Source of the DNA: Chlorogloeopsis fritschii PCC 6912
GTDB taxonomy: Bacteria; Cyanobacteriota; Cyanobacteriia; Cyanobacteriales; Nostocaceae
NCBI RefSeq assembly: GCF_000317285.1
Contig: NZ_AJLN01000068.1
Location: 1 to 64,000 of the forward strand
Reading direction: 5' to 3'
Length of the DNA: 64,000 nucleotides
The notes beneath the pieces were generated by a model. The model was not told the DNA's origin. It ran no database searches and worked only from the letters and a program-made list of their open reading frames with translations. Below, piece by piece: positions 36,205-43,604 of this stretch (position 1 is its first letter; each line of letters opens with the position of its first letter). Position numbers and translations under genes: made by a program.

Positions 36205-38529
36205 ATGACCGATACCACCTTAGTTGATGCTGATATTACAATGTCGTCAAAAAGGCGATCGCTCAGTTTTCCTGCTTGGTTAGTACTAATCTGTATCGTC
36301 GCTTTTACTGTTTTATTAGCAGCAGGGGCTGCTATTTGGAAAAATGCCCCACCTGTACCAGAAGTAGTGCGTTCTCAACAACAAGAAATCGTCTTTACTA
36401 AGGCAGAAATACAAGCGGGGCAAGAAACTTATTTAGCTCGCGGTGGACAGCACGTTGGCAGTATTTGGGGACATGGTAGCTATCTCGCACCTGATTGGAC
36501 AGCTGACGTACTTCATCGCTGGGGATTAGCCACCGCTGGGGTTTTATACAACGATAATCCTGATTTTTCTCAAGCTGATTTAGAAGCTTTACCAGCCCCG
36601 GAAAAAGCGAGTTTACAAGCACTTGTCAGTCAAGAATTTAAAACTAATCGTTATGACTCTGAAACCCACGATTTAATCCTGACAAATGCCCAAACCCAAG
36701 GATTGAAGAAAGTCTTCCAAGACTATCAAAAACTATTAGCTCATGGCTCTGCAATTCACTCAATCCCTGATGGCTGGTTTAAAGATAATACTCAAATTAA
36801 AAATGTCACATCCTTCTTTACTTGGACAGCTTGGGCAGCAGCCGCAAATCGACCAAATGCCCCATTTTCCTATACTGCAAATTGGCCTCATGATGACTTA
36901 ATTGGCAACCAAGCACCAGGGCAATTTATTATTTGGTCAATTGTCTCAATCATCATTTTAATTGCAGGAATTGGTGTATTTTTATTCGTCTACTTAACTC
37001 AAGAAGAAGCGGATGAAGTCCAACCAGTACCAAAACACCCAGCAGTGCGAATTCCTACCCCTTCTCAGAAAGTCACCTCGCTATTTTTTGGCGTAGCAAT
37101 GACTATGTTTTTAGTTCAAATTATCATGGGGATGTTTACAGCCCACTATGCTGTAGAAGGAGAAGGTTTTTACGGAATTCCTTTAATTAATTTCTTGCCT
37201 TACGCTGCTTCGCGTACTTGGCATTTACAACTAGCTGTCTTCTGGATTGCTACTTGTTGGTTGGCGGCTGGACTTTATTTTGCTCCACGTTTTGGCGGCA
37301 TTGAACCAAATTTTCAAGCGCTTGGTAATACTGTTCTCTTAGGTGCGTTAGCCCTTGTTGTCGTTGGTTCCATGATTGGTACTTGGCAAGCGGTAACGGG
37401 AGTTTTAGACGTAAAAAATAGTTTCCTTTGGGGGCACCAAGGCTATGAATATATTGAGTTAGGAAGGGTTTGGCAACTGCTATTAATTGGTGGCATGGTA
37501 TTTTGGCTGTGGCTGATGTATCGTGCTTTTAAACCAGCTTTGAAAAAAGAGAAAAATCCCACTGGTTTGAGTCATTTTTTCCTCTACAGTGCAATTACAA
37601 TTCCTCTGTTTTATTCGGTTGGTTTGGCGTATACAAATCGCACACCTTTAAGCATTGCTGAATATTGGCGTTGGTGGGTAGTTCATTTGTGGGTGGAAGG
37701 TTTCTTTGAGGTATTTGCTACCGTTGTCATCGCTTATTTGTGTAGTGAATTAGGTTTCCTCAAAAAATCTTCTGCTTTGCGTGCGACTTATCTAACTACA
37801 ATTTTGTATTTGGGTAGCGGCGTTATTGGTACATTGCATCATTTATATTTTTCTGGAACGCCATCTTTTATTGCCGCGATGGGAGCAGTATTTTCAGCTT
37901 TGGAAGTGGTTCCTTTAACGCTAATTGGTTTTGAAGTCTTAAAGACACTAAAATTATCCCAAGAAGCAGAAGGATTTTATCGATGGCCTTTACGCTTTTT
38001 TATCGCTACCTGTTTTTGGAATTTAGTCGGTGCAGGTGTGTTTGGTTTCTTAATTAATCCTCCAATTGTTCTTTACTACTCGCAGGGTTTAAATACTACA
38101 CCAATTCATGCTCATGCTGCTTTATTTGGTGTATATGGTTGTTTAGCATTGGCATTGATGCTATTTGCTCTGCGGGAATTTGTACCAGAAAAAGCTTGGA
38201 ATGAGCAGTTACTGCGCTTTTGTTTCTGGATGATTAATGGCGGTTTAGTTGGAATGCTTGTTTTGGGTTTAATTCCCAATGGCTTCTATCAACTAGCTGT
38301 GTCGATTAATCATGGTACTTGGTTTGCCCGCAGTGCAGAAGTAATTAGCAGCCCTTGGATGAAATGGACTGTGTGGTTGCGAATTCCCGGTGATATCATT
38401 TTTGCCATTGGCGCGATCGCAATGTTTGTATTTACAATCAGGGCGATCATTGCTGTTTTCCGCTTTCCGGTGAAACCAAGGCAAATAGAATTACCTGCTG
38501 CTGTTGGTGCTGGTAGTACGGAATCTTGA
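36205..38529 (+). CDS. norB: Quinol-dependent nitric oxide reductase, single subunit (qNOR)
   Basis: 774 residues from the ATG at 36205 (MTDTTLVDADITM) behind TTGGAGG; the frame starts at GTG 36109, without support. The N-terminal TM helix and soluble cytochrome c-like fold lack a CxxCH heme site, as expected for the quinol type. The heme-copper core has 12 more helices with the metal ligands in SRTWHLQLAVFW, VVHLWVEGFFEVF (His plus the Fe-B Glu), GTLHHLYFSGTP and TPIHAHAALFGVYG. It reduces 2 NO to N2O using quinol in the membrane. A strong terminator follows. Confidence 0.92.
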   Translation: MTDTTLVDADITMSSKRRSLSFPAWLVLICIVAFTVLLAAGAAIWKNAPPVPEVVRSQQQEIVFTKAEIQAGQETYLARGGQHVGSIWGHGSYLAPDWTADVLHRWGLATAGVLYNDNPDFSQADLEALPAPEKASLQALVSQEFKTNRYDSETHDLILTNAQTQGLKKVFQDYQKLLAHGSAIHSIPDGWFKDNTQIKNVTSFFTWTAWAAAANRPNAPFSYTANWPHDDLIGNQAPGQFIIWSIVSIIILIAGIGVFLFVYLTQEEADEVQPVPKHPAVRIPTPSQKVTSLFFGVAMTMFLVQIIMGMFTAHYAVEGEGFYGIPLINFLPYAASRTWHLQLAVFWIATCWLAAGLYFAPRFGGIEPNFQALGNTVLLGALALVVVGSMIGTWQAVTGVLDVKNSFLWGHQGYEYIELGRVWQLLLIGGMVFWLWLMYRAFKPALKKEKNPTGLSHFFLYSAITIPLFYSVGLAYTNRTPLSIAEYWRWWVVHLWVEGFFEVFATVVIAYLCSELGFLKKSSALRATYLTTILYLGSGVIGTLHHLYFSGTPSFIAAMGAVFSALEVVPLTLIGFEVLKTLKLSQEAEGFYRWPLRFFIATCFWNLVGAGVFGFLINPPIVLYYSQGLNTTPIHAHAALFGVYGCLALALMLFALREFVPEKAWNEQLLRFCFWMINGGLVGMLVLGLIPNGFYQLAVSINHGTWFARSAEVISSPWMKWTVWLRIPGDIIFAIGAIAMFVFTIRAIIAVFRFPVKPRQIELPAAVGAGSTES

Positions 38530-38570
38530 GACTATTTATTTATAGTTTGCTAGATTACCCAACCTTTTTT

Positions 38571-38606
38571 CAGATCCCCGACTTCTCAAAAGAAGTCGGG
38601 GATCTG
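38571..38606 (+). terminator. Terminator of the NO reductase gene, also a common palindrome
   Basis: A perfect 16-bp stem (CAGATCCCCGACTTCT at 38571-38586 with 38591-38606) and a 4-base loop, followed by a T-rich run. The same palindrome type is a frequent dispersed element in cyanobacteria, so it may be a repeat recruited as a terminator. Confidence 0.8.
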
Positions 38607-38753
38607 TATTTTCGCTTTTTTAAGTCCAGATTCTTTATTCGGAGATTGTCCTCAAATCTGCTGCACACATTTATCTTGGATATGCTCCTCAACCTAAACT
38701 TGTTTTCGCTTAACTTCTGGATTTCCAAAGGCGATCGCTCTCTAGCAATTTTT

Positions 38754-38919
38754 GTAGGGTGGGCACTGGCTAACTTTCCTCAAATCCTTATTTTTAGGTT
38801 ATGTACAGTGCTCCGAAGTTCTGAGCCTCGCTCCGCGAGGAGCTTGCGCTAACGGAGGAAACCTCCGCACCCTTACGGGAAGCCGCCTCCGGCGTCTACA
38901 GACTTCTCTCCACCTTACC
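38754..38919. repeat. MITE-like element, copy B, split by another repeat
   Basis: The left half begins GTAGGGTGGGCACTGGC and runs to ACAGTGCTC near 38813. The remaining half of the inner palindrome (CCACCTTACC) reappears at 38910-38919. The 92 bases between are copy 2 of the structured repeat. The frame at 38526-38852 is only a translation of this region. Confidence 0.65.
38815..38906. repeat. Dispersed structured repeat, copy 2, inserted in MITE copy B
   Basis: Begins GAAGTTCTGAGCCTCGCTC and ends GGCGTCTACAGACTTC. It shares the multi-hairpin core with 26281-26397 but lacks about 25 bases of it. The outer arms differ in sequence from copy 1 yet remain mutually complementary. Confidence 0.85.
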
Positions 38920-38949
38920 TTATAGATAATGGTACTGAACCACATTGCC

Positions 38950-39089
38950 ATATTCACATCTTGCACCAGTTTTTTAATTGCGATTTTTGTAAGGTGGGCA
39001 TTGCTTAGATTTGGCTCAAAACCTTATTTTGACGTTATGGGCAATGCCCACCCTACGGTTATTGAGAAAGGTGCAAGATATCAGCATAT
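38950..39089. repeat. MITE-like element, copy C (most complete)
   Basis: About 140 bp, flanked by ATATTCACATCTTGCACC and its near complement GGTGCAAGATATCAGCATAT. It has an inner inverted repeat GTAAGGTGGGCATTGC / GCAATGCCCACCCTAC. It lies directly before the 21-bp tandem repeat. It encodes no protein; the frame at 38929-39375 crosses it by chance. Confidence 0.75.
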
Positions 39090-39102
39090 AAACACAACCT
39101 TC

Positions 39103-39270
39103 CGCATTGTGAATGCATCGACTCGCATTGTGAATGCATCGGCTCACATTGTGAATGCATCGGCTCACATTGTGAATGCATCGACTCGCATTGTGAATGC
39201 ATCGGCATACATTGTGAATGCATCGGCTCGCATTGTAAATGTATCGGCTCGCATTGTGAATGTATCGACT
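39103..39270. repeat. 21-bp tandem repeat, eight copies
   Basis: Eight head-to-tail units of the type cgcattgtgaatgcatcgact, with a few substitutions per unit and no spacers. The unit length is a multiple of three, so a frame (38929-39375) stays open and repeats I-V-N-A-S, but it has no ribosome-binding site and starts inside a MITE. Confidence 0.95.
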
Positions 39271-39426
39271 GAACCTTCTGTTTTAGGAATGAGCGATCGC
39301 ATTATGGCAGTTGCTCTTAACAATTATTCCCACTACACCCTTGTTTCGGTAAAACAATCTAATACGCTGGGATGATTATTGACATTTGGAGGCTCAAATT
39401 GTCATCCAAACACCTAGCATATTAGT

Positions 39427-41394
39427 ATGTTGCTGCAAATTGCTCGAAACATATTTAGACGCCGACTAATTAGTGCGATCGCTCTACCCACCACTCTACT
39501 ATTGCTGTTATCTGGGGTTTCGCTGTGGCAAATTAACCGCCTGTTATCAGCAATGCAATGGGTAGAGCATACAGATTGGGTAATTACTCAAACCTACCGC
39601 ACCCAAAAACTGTTGTTAGATTTGCAATCAGGCTCGCGCGGCTACTTACTCACGGGAGAGGAAGAATTTCTTGAGCCTTACCAAGAAGCTCGCCCGGTTA
39701 TCAATGCTGCTTTTAAGGAATTAAACCATTTAGTTTCAGACAATCCCAGTCAGGTTAAACGCGTCAATCAATTGCAGTTGCAGTATCAACAGTGGCAACA
39801 GCTTATTTCTCAGGCAATTGAGCGCAAAAACAGAGGTGAGACTGAACCTTCATCGGATTTCAAAGTTCGCGATCAGAAAATGAACGCGATGCGTAGCCAA
39901 ATTGCAGCTTTTATCGCTACAGAAGAACAACTGCGAAACCGTCGCAGCCAAGTGGTTCGTCGTACAACCACACAGGTAAGTGCAACTAGCGTGATTTTGG
40001 CACTGGGAATTGGGGCTATTCTTGCCTACTTTATCCGGCGACAACTGCTCAAAGTGTCGCAAAGTTATGAGAGCGCCTTGAGAACTTCAATTGAGCAAAC
40101 AGAAAATGCCCAACGCTCTGCTCAACGCCTTGCCGATTTGCATAAGATTGATAGGGCAATTTTGGCTGCCGAGTCTAATTTCACTATAGTACGGGATGCT
40201 CTGGGACGATTGTGCCAACTTGTTAATTGTCAGCGAGCATTTTTAGTTTTGTTTAATTTCGAGACTGGAACAGCCGGGTTAATCGCAGACAGCAGCGATC
40301 CAGCTTTAAAGGCTTTTGAAAATACAACTTTTCCAATTGAAGATTTTGCTCCGATTGAAGTTTTACAACAACGACAAATTCGTTCGATTCAAGATATTGC
40401 TAAGTTAGAGCAACGTTCGCCAATTTTAGAACAATTGCTGACGGCAGGGCTGCATAGCTGTCTGACAATTCCCATACAAGTTGAGAAAACTGTAATCGGT
40501 GAACTCACTCTTGCCGCCACCCAAGCCGAAGCTTTTAATCTTGAAGCTCAACAAATTGTTAGTGAAGTGGCAGCCCAGCTTGCGATCGCTATCCAACAAT
40601 CCCAATTACGCGAACAACTCCAGAATTACGCCGAACAACTAGAGCAGCGTGTGCAAGAGCGAACCATGCAGTTACAAGAAGCTAATCAGGAACTAGAAGC
40701 TTTTAGTTACTCCGTTTCTCACGACTTGCGGGCACCGCTACGCACAATGCAAGGTTTTGCTCAGGTACTGCAAGAAGAATACAGCGATCAATTAGATGTA
40801 GTGGGGCAGGAGTATATCCGCTATATTACTGAAGATGCTGTGCAAATGGATACTTTAATTCTCGATTTGCTGGCATACAGTCATCTCAGCCGCACCGAAA
40901 TTCAAATTCAACCTGTTGACTTGAATTTTGTAGTTAATGAAGCACTCAAACAATTGGGCAGGCAAATTCAGGAACGGCAAGCTGAAGTTAGAGTTGAACC
41001 TTCTTTAGGGCAGGTAATGGCTCACCGTTCCACGCTAATACAAGTTGTCACAAACTTGTTAAGTAATGCCATCAAATTTGTCAGTTCAGGTACATTGCCT
41101 TCGGTACATATATACACTCAGGAGTATGTTCAAGAGGGACAAAATTGGATACGGTTATGGGTTACAGACAACGGCATCGGCATTGCACCAGAACATCAAG
41201 AGCGAATTTTCCGTGTTTTTGAGCGTCTGCATGGCATAGAAACCTATCCTGGCACGGGTATTGGTTTAGCCATTGTTCGCAAAGGCTTAGAGCGGATGGG
41301 CGGTTTCTCTGGGGTAGAATCGCAACTGGGAACAGGCACTCGCTTCTGGATTGCTCTGCCAAAAGCTGTTCTCAATCACAACGCTACAGCATGA
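39427..41394 (+). CDS. CHASE3-GAF sensor histidine kinase
   Basis: A 655-residue membrane kinase. TM1 at about 15-35 (ISAIALPTTLLLLLSGVSLW); a CHASE3 sensor domain (about 38-180) with the hallmark LLLDLQSGSRGYLLTGEEEF; TM2 at about 183-203. A GAF domain lies at about 240-395, then a coiled coil, HisKA with His in FSYSVSHDLRAPLRTMQGF (about 433), and ATPase boxes LLSNAIKFV, VTDNGIGI, GTGIGLAIVRKGL. The HisKA type is that of cyanobacterial phytochromes. Its stop overlaps the start of the next kinase (41391), so the two are co-translated. Confidence 0.9.
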   Translation: MLLQIARNIFRRRLISAIALPTTLLLLLSGVSLWQINRLLSAMQWVEHTDWVITQTYRTQKLLLDLQSGSRGYLLTGEEEFLEPYQEARPVINAAFKELNHLVSDNPSQVKRVNQLQLQYQQWQQLISQAIERKNRGETEPSSDFKVRDQKMNAMRSQIAAFIATEEQLRNRRSQVVRRTTTQVSATSVILALGIGAILAYFIRRQLLKVSQSYESALRTSIEQTENAQRSAQRLADLHKIDRAILAAESNFTIVRDALGRLCQLVNCQRAFLVLFNFETGTAGLIADSSDPALKAFENTTFPIEDFAPIEVLQQRQIRSIQDIAKLEQRSPILEQLLTAGLHSCLTIPIQVEKTVIGELTLAATQAEAFNLEAQQIVSEVAAQLAIAIQQSQLREQLQNYAEQLEQRVQERTMQLQEANQELEAFSYSVSHDLRAPLRTMQGFAQVLQEEYSDQLDVVGQEYIRYITEDAVQMDTLILDLLAYSHLSRTEIQIQPVDLNFVVNEALKQLGRQIQERQAEVRVEPSLGQVMAHRSTLIQVVTNLLSNAIKFVSSGTLPSVHIYTQEYVQEGQNWIRLWVTDNGIGIAPEHQERIFRVFERLHGIETYPGTGIGLAIVRKGLERMGGFSGVESQLGTGTRFWIALPKAVLNHNATA

Positions 41395-43007
41395 TGAATA
41401 AAATACTTCGTTTTCTAATTATTGATGACAATCCAGGCGATCGCACTTTAGTCATTCGAGAATTGAGACGAGAATTTCCTCAACTTCAAGTGCAGGAGAT
41501 TAAAGAAGCTGCGGGTTTTGCTCAGGCAGTGGCAGCAGGTGAATTCGACTTAGTGATTACCGACTATCAACTCGGTTGGAGTAATGGTTTAGAAATTTTA
41601 CGAACAATTAAGCAGCACTATCCTAACTGCCCAACAATTATGTTTACGAATACAGGCAACGAAGAAATTGCCGTAGAAGCAATGAAAACAGGACTAGATG
41701 ATTATGTCCTGAAATTACCTAATCGTTACTATCGTTTGCCTACTGTTGTTAAAGCTGCCCTAGAAAGAGCAGAAATGCAACGACGAGTTGCTCTGTTGGA
41801 AATTCGCCTGCAAGGGTTGCTAAATCAGTTGAAAGTAGGGGTTTTTCGTGCTAACTCAGCAGGAGAGTTACTAGAGTGCAATCGAGTATTTCTCAACTTA
41901 CTCCATGTGGATTCTTTGGCTACTGCTCAAAGGGTGCAGCTACTGAATTTGCAGGCAATTTATTTACAATTAAGTAGTTTGCCACCACCCCAGCAAGATG
42001 AACATGAATTACAGTTACATCGAGCCGATGGAACGACAATTTGGATTTTGTTGAGTACAGTTCTTAGCACAATTAATGGTGAGACAGTAGTCGATGGTTT
42101 AATCGAAGATATCACAGACCGGAAACAGGCTGAAACACAACTGCGTCAACTAGCTTCAACATTAGAAGAACGGGTTAGGGAACGCACGCAGGAGCTAGAA
42201 ACAGCAAACCGAGATTTAGCAGCCCTAAATCGGCAATTAGAATTGGCAAATCAAGATTTGGAAGAATTTGTCTACTCCGTCTCCCATGACTTTCGCGCCC
42301 CATTACGGGCTATTCAAGGATTCAGCGAAATTTTACTAGAAAGGCAAATAGAGCAATTAAGTTCAAACTATCAAAACTATCTGCGCCGCATTGTTGAAAA
42401 TGCTCGACACTTAGACAGACTTGCTGAAGAATTGCTCACTTACAGCCAACTCAGTCGGGCACAGATGCCGCTGCAACCAATTAACTTGTCTTTATTTGTG
42501 GCACAAATCTTGAGACGGCTAGAACCAGAATTACAGCAGCAACAAGCTACTGTACAAGTAGAAGAGCCTTTAGCTGAAGTTATGGGTAACCGAATCGTTT
42601 TAGAGCAAGTTGTGATTAATCTGTTAACCAACGCCATCAAATTTGTAGCACCAGGAGTCAAACCTCAAATACGAATGTGGACACAAGAAGTTCGTAATTC
42701 AGAGAGTGAGAGACAAGAGAATTCTTTTTTCTCCCCATCTCCTTATCCCCCCATCTCCCCCTCCTCCCCATTTGTACGTCTTTGGATACAAGACAACGGT
42801 ATTGGTATCGCCGAGGATAATTTTGAGCGGATCTTCAAAGTTTTTGAGCGCTTGCACGGCAGTGAAGTTTATCCTGGTACTGGAATTGGCTTGGCGATCG
42901 TGCGTAAAGGAGTTGAGCGCATGGGTGGTCGAGTCGGTTTAGAATCAGAGCTAGGACAGGGAAGCCGCTTTTGGATAGAACTGCCAAAAGCCACAGGAGG
43001 GGAATGA
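41391..43007 (+). CDS. Receiver-PAS histidine kinase with in-frame repeat insertion
   Basis: A 538-residue soluble protein. The receiver at about 5-125 has FLIIDDNPGDR, Asp in LVITDYQLGWSNGLE and YVLKLPNRYY (Lys). A PAS domain lies at about 145-245, then a coiled coil, HisKA with His in FVYSVSHDFRAPLRAIQGF, and ATPase boxes LLTNAIKFV, DNGIGIA, GTGIGLAIVRKGVE. Within the ATPase domain, residues about 437-461 (SESERQENSFFSPSPYPPIS) are low-complexity and translate a ctcccc-rich repeat at 42700-42775. The frame overlaps both neighbours by four bases. It probably takes phosphate from, or signals to, the CHASE3 kinase. Confidence 0.9.
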   Translation: MMNKILRFLIIDDNPGDRTLVIRELRREFPQLQVQEIKEAAGFAQAVAAGEFDLVITDYQLGWSNGLEILRTIKQHYPNCPTIMFTNTGNEEIAVEAMKTGLDDYVLKLPNRYYRLPTVVKAALERAEMQRRVALLEIRLQGLLNQLKVGVFRANSAGELLECNRVFLNLLHVDSLATAQRVQLLNLQAIYLQLSSLPPPQQDEHELQLHRADGTTIWILLSTVLSTINGETVVDGLIEDITDRKQAETQLRQLASTLEERVRERTQELETANRDLAALNRQLELANQDLEEFVYSVSHDFRAPLRAIQGFSEILLERQIEQLSSNYQNYLRRIVENARHLDRLAEELLTYSQLSRAQMPLQPINLSLFVAQILRRLEPELQQQQATVQVEEPLAEVMGNRIVLEQVVINLLTNAIKFVAPGVKPQIRMWTQEVRNSESERQENSFFSPSPYPPISPSSPFVRLWIQDNGIGIAEDNFERIFKVFERLHGSEVYPGTGIGLAIVRKGVERMGGRVGLESELGQGSRFWIELPKATGGE

Positions 43008-43462
43008 GCACTTTTCAATCAGAAGATACAATTTTACTAGTTGAGGATAATCGAAAAGATATTCTCCTGATTCAACGAGCTTTCCGCAAAGCTGGCATTA
43101 ATAATCCCCTGCAAGTTGTGAATGATGGAGATGCAGCCGTACTTTACCTGTCTGGAGGCGAACCTTATAGCGATCGCGGCAATTATCCTTTACCTACCTT
43201 AGTCTTGCTCGATTTGAAACTTCCTCGCCGCTCTGGGATTGAAGTTTTGATGTGGTTACGCCAGCAACCCTTACTCAAACGCCTACCAGTTGTGGTTCTA
43301 ACTACTTCCAGGGAATATGCTGATATTAATCAGGTTTATGACATAGGGGCAAATGCTTATATAGTCAAACCTGTGGTCTTCAATGATTTAGTAGAAATTG
43401 TTAATACTCTTAACTTACATTGGATAATTTTTAACGAAAAGCCACAAGTAGAAACCTTTTAG
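43004..43462 (+). CDS. Rcp1-like single-domain response regulator
   Basis: 152 residues from the ATG at 43004, which overlaps the previous stop and follows AGGAGGGG. Receiver residues: LLVEDNRKD, Asp in LVLLDLKLPRRSGIEVL, VVLTTSREYADI, AYIVKPVVF. The conserved LFLRKEG-type spacing and the Y-L-x-x-G-G-x-P insert (YLSGGEPYSDRGNYPLP) are those of Rcp1-type regulators that pair with phytochrome-like kinases. It has no output domain and is the likely phospho-target of the two kinases just upstream. Confidence 0.9.
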   Translation: MSTFQSEDTILLVEDNRKDILLIQRAFRKAGINNPLQVVNDGDAAVLYLSGGEPYSDRGNYPLPTLVLLDLKLPRRSGIEVLMWLRQQPLLKRLPVVVLTTSREYADINQVYDIGANAYIVKPVVFNDLVEIVNTLNLHWIIFNEKPQVETF

Positions 43463-43604
43463 GTAGCTGGACATAATTAAATGTTAAAGTGCCAACATTT
43501 AAAACCTGTTTAGGAAGAGCATTTTACCTTCTACCCTCTGCCCTCTGCCTTCATTTCCAAAGTTTTCATTCAGTTTTTAATGTTAGTCGGTTGCAGCAGT
43601 TCTA

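Noticed and set aside
39103-39270. Possible CRISPR array
   Set aside because: The 21-bp units follow each other directly, there are no unique spacers, and no cas gene is in the window.
38929-39375. 148-codon frame with I-V-N-A-S repeats as a repeat protein
   Set aside because: It begins just outside a MITE, crosses it, and stays open only because the 21-bp unit is a multiple of three. It has no ribosome-binding site and its units differ at random codon positions.
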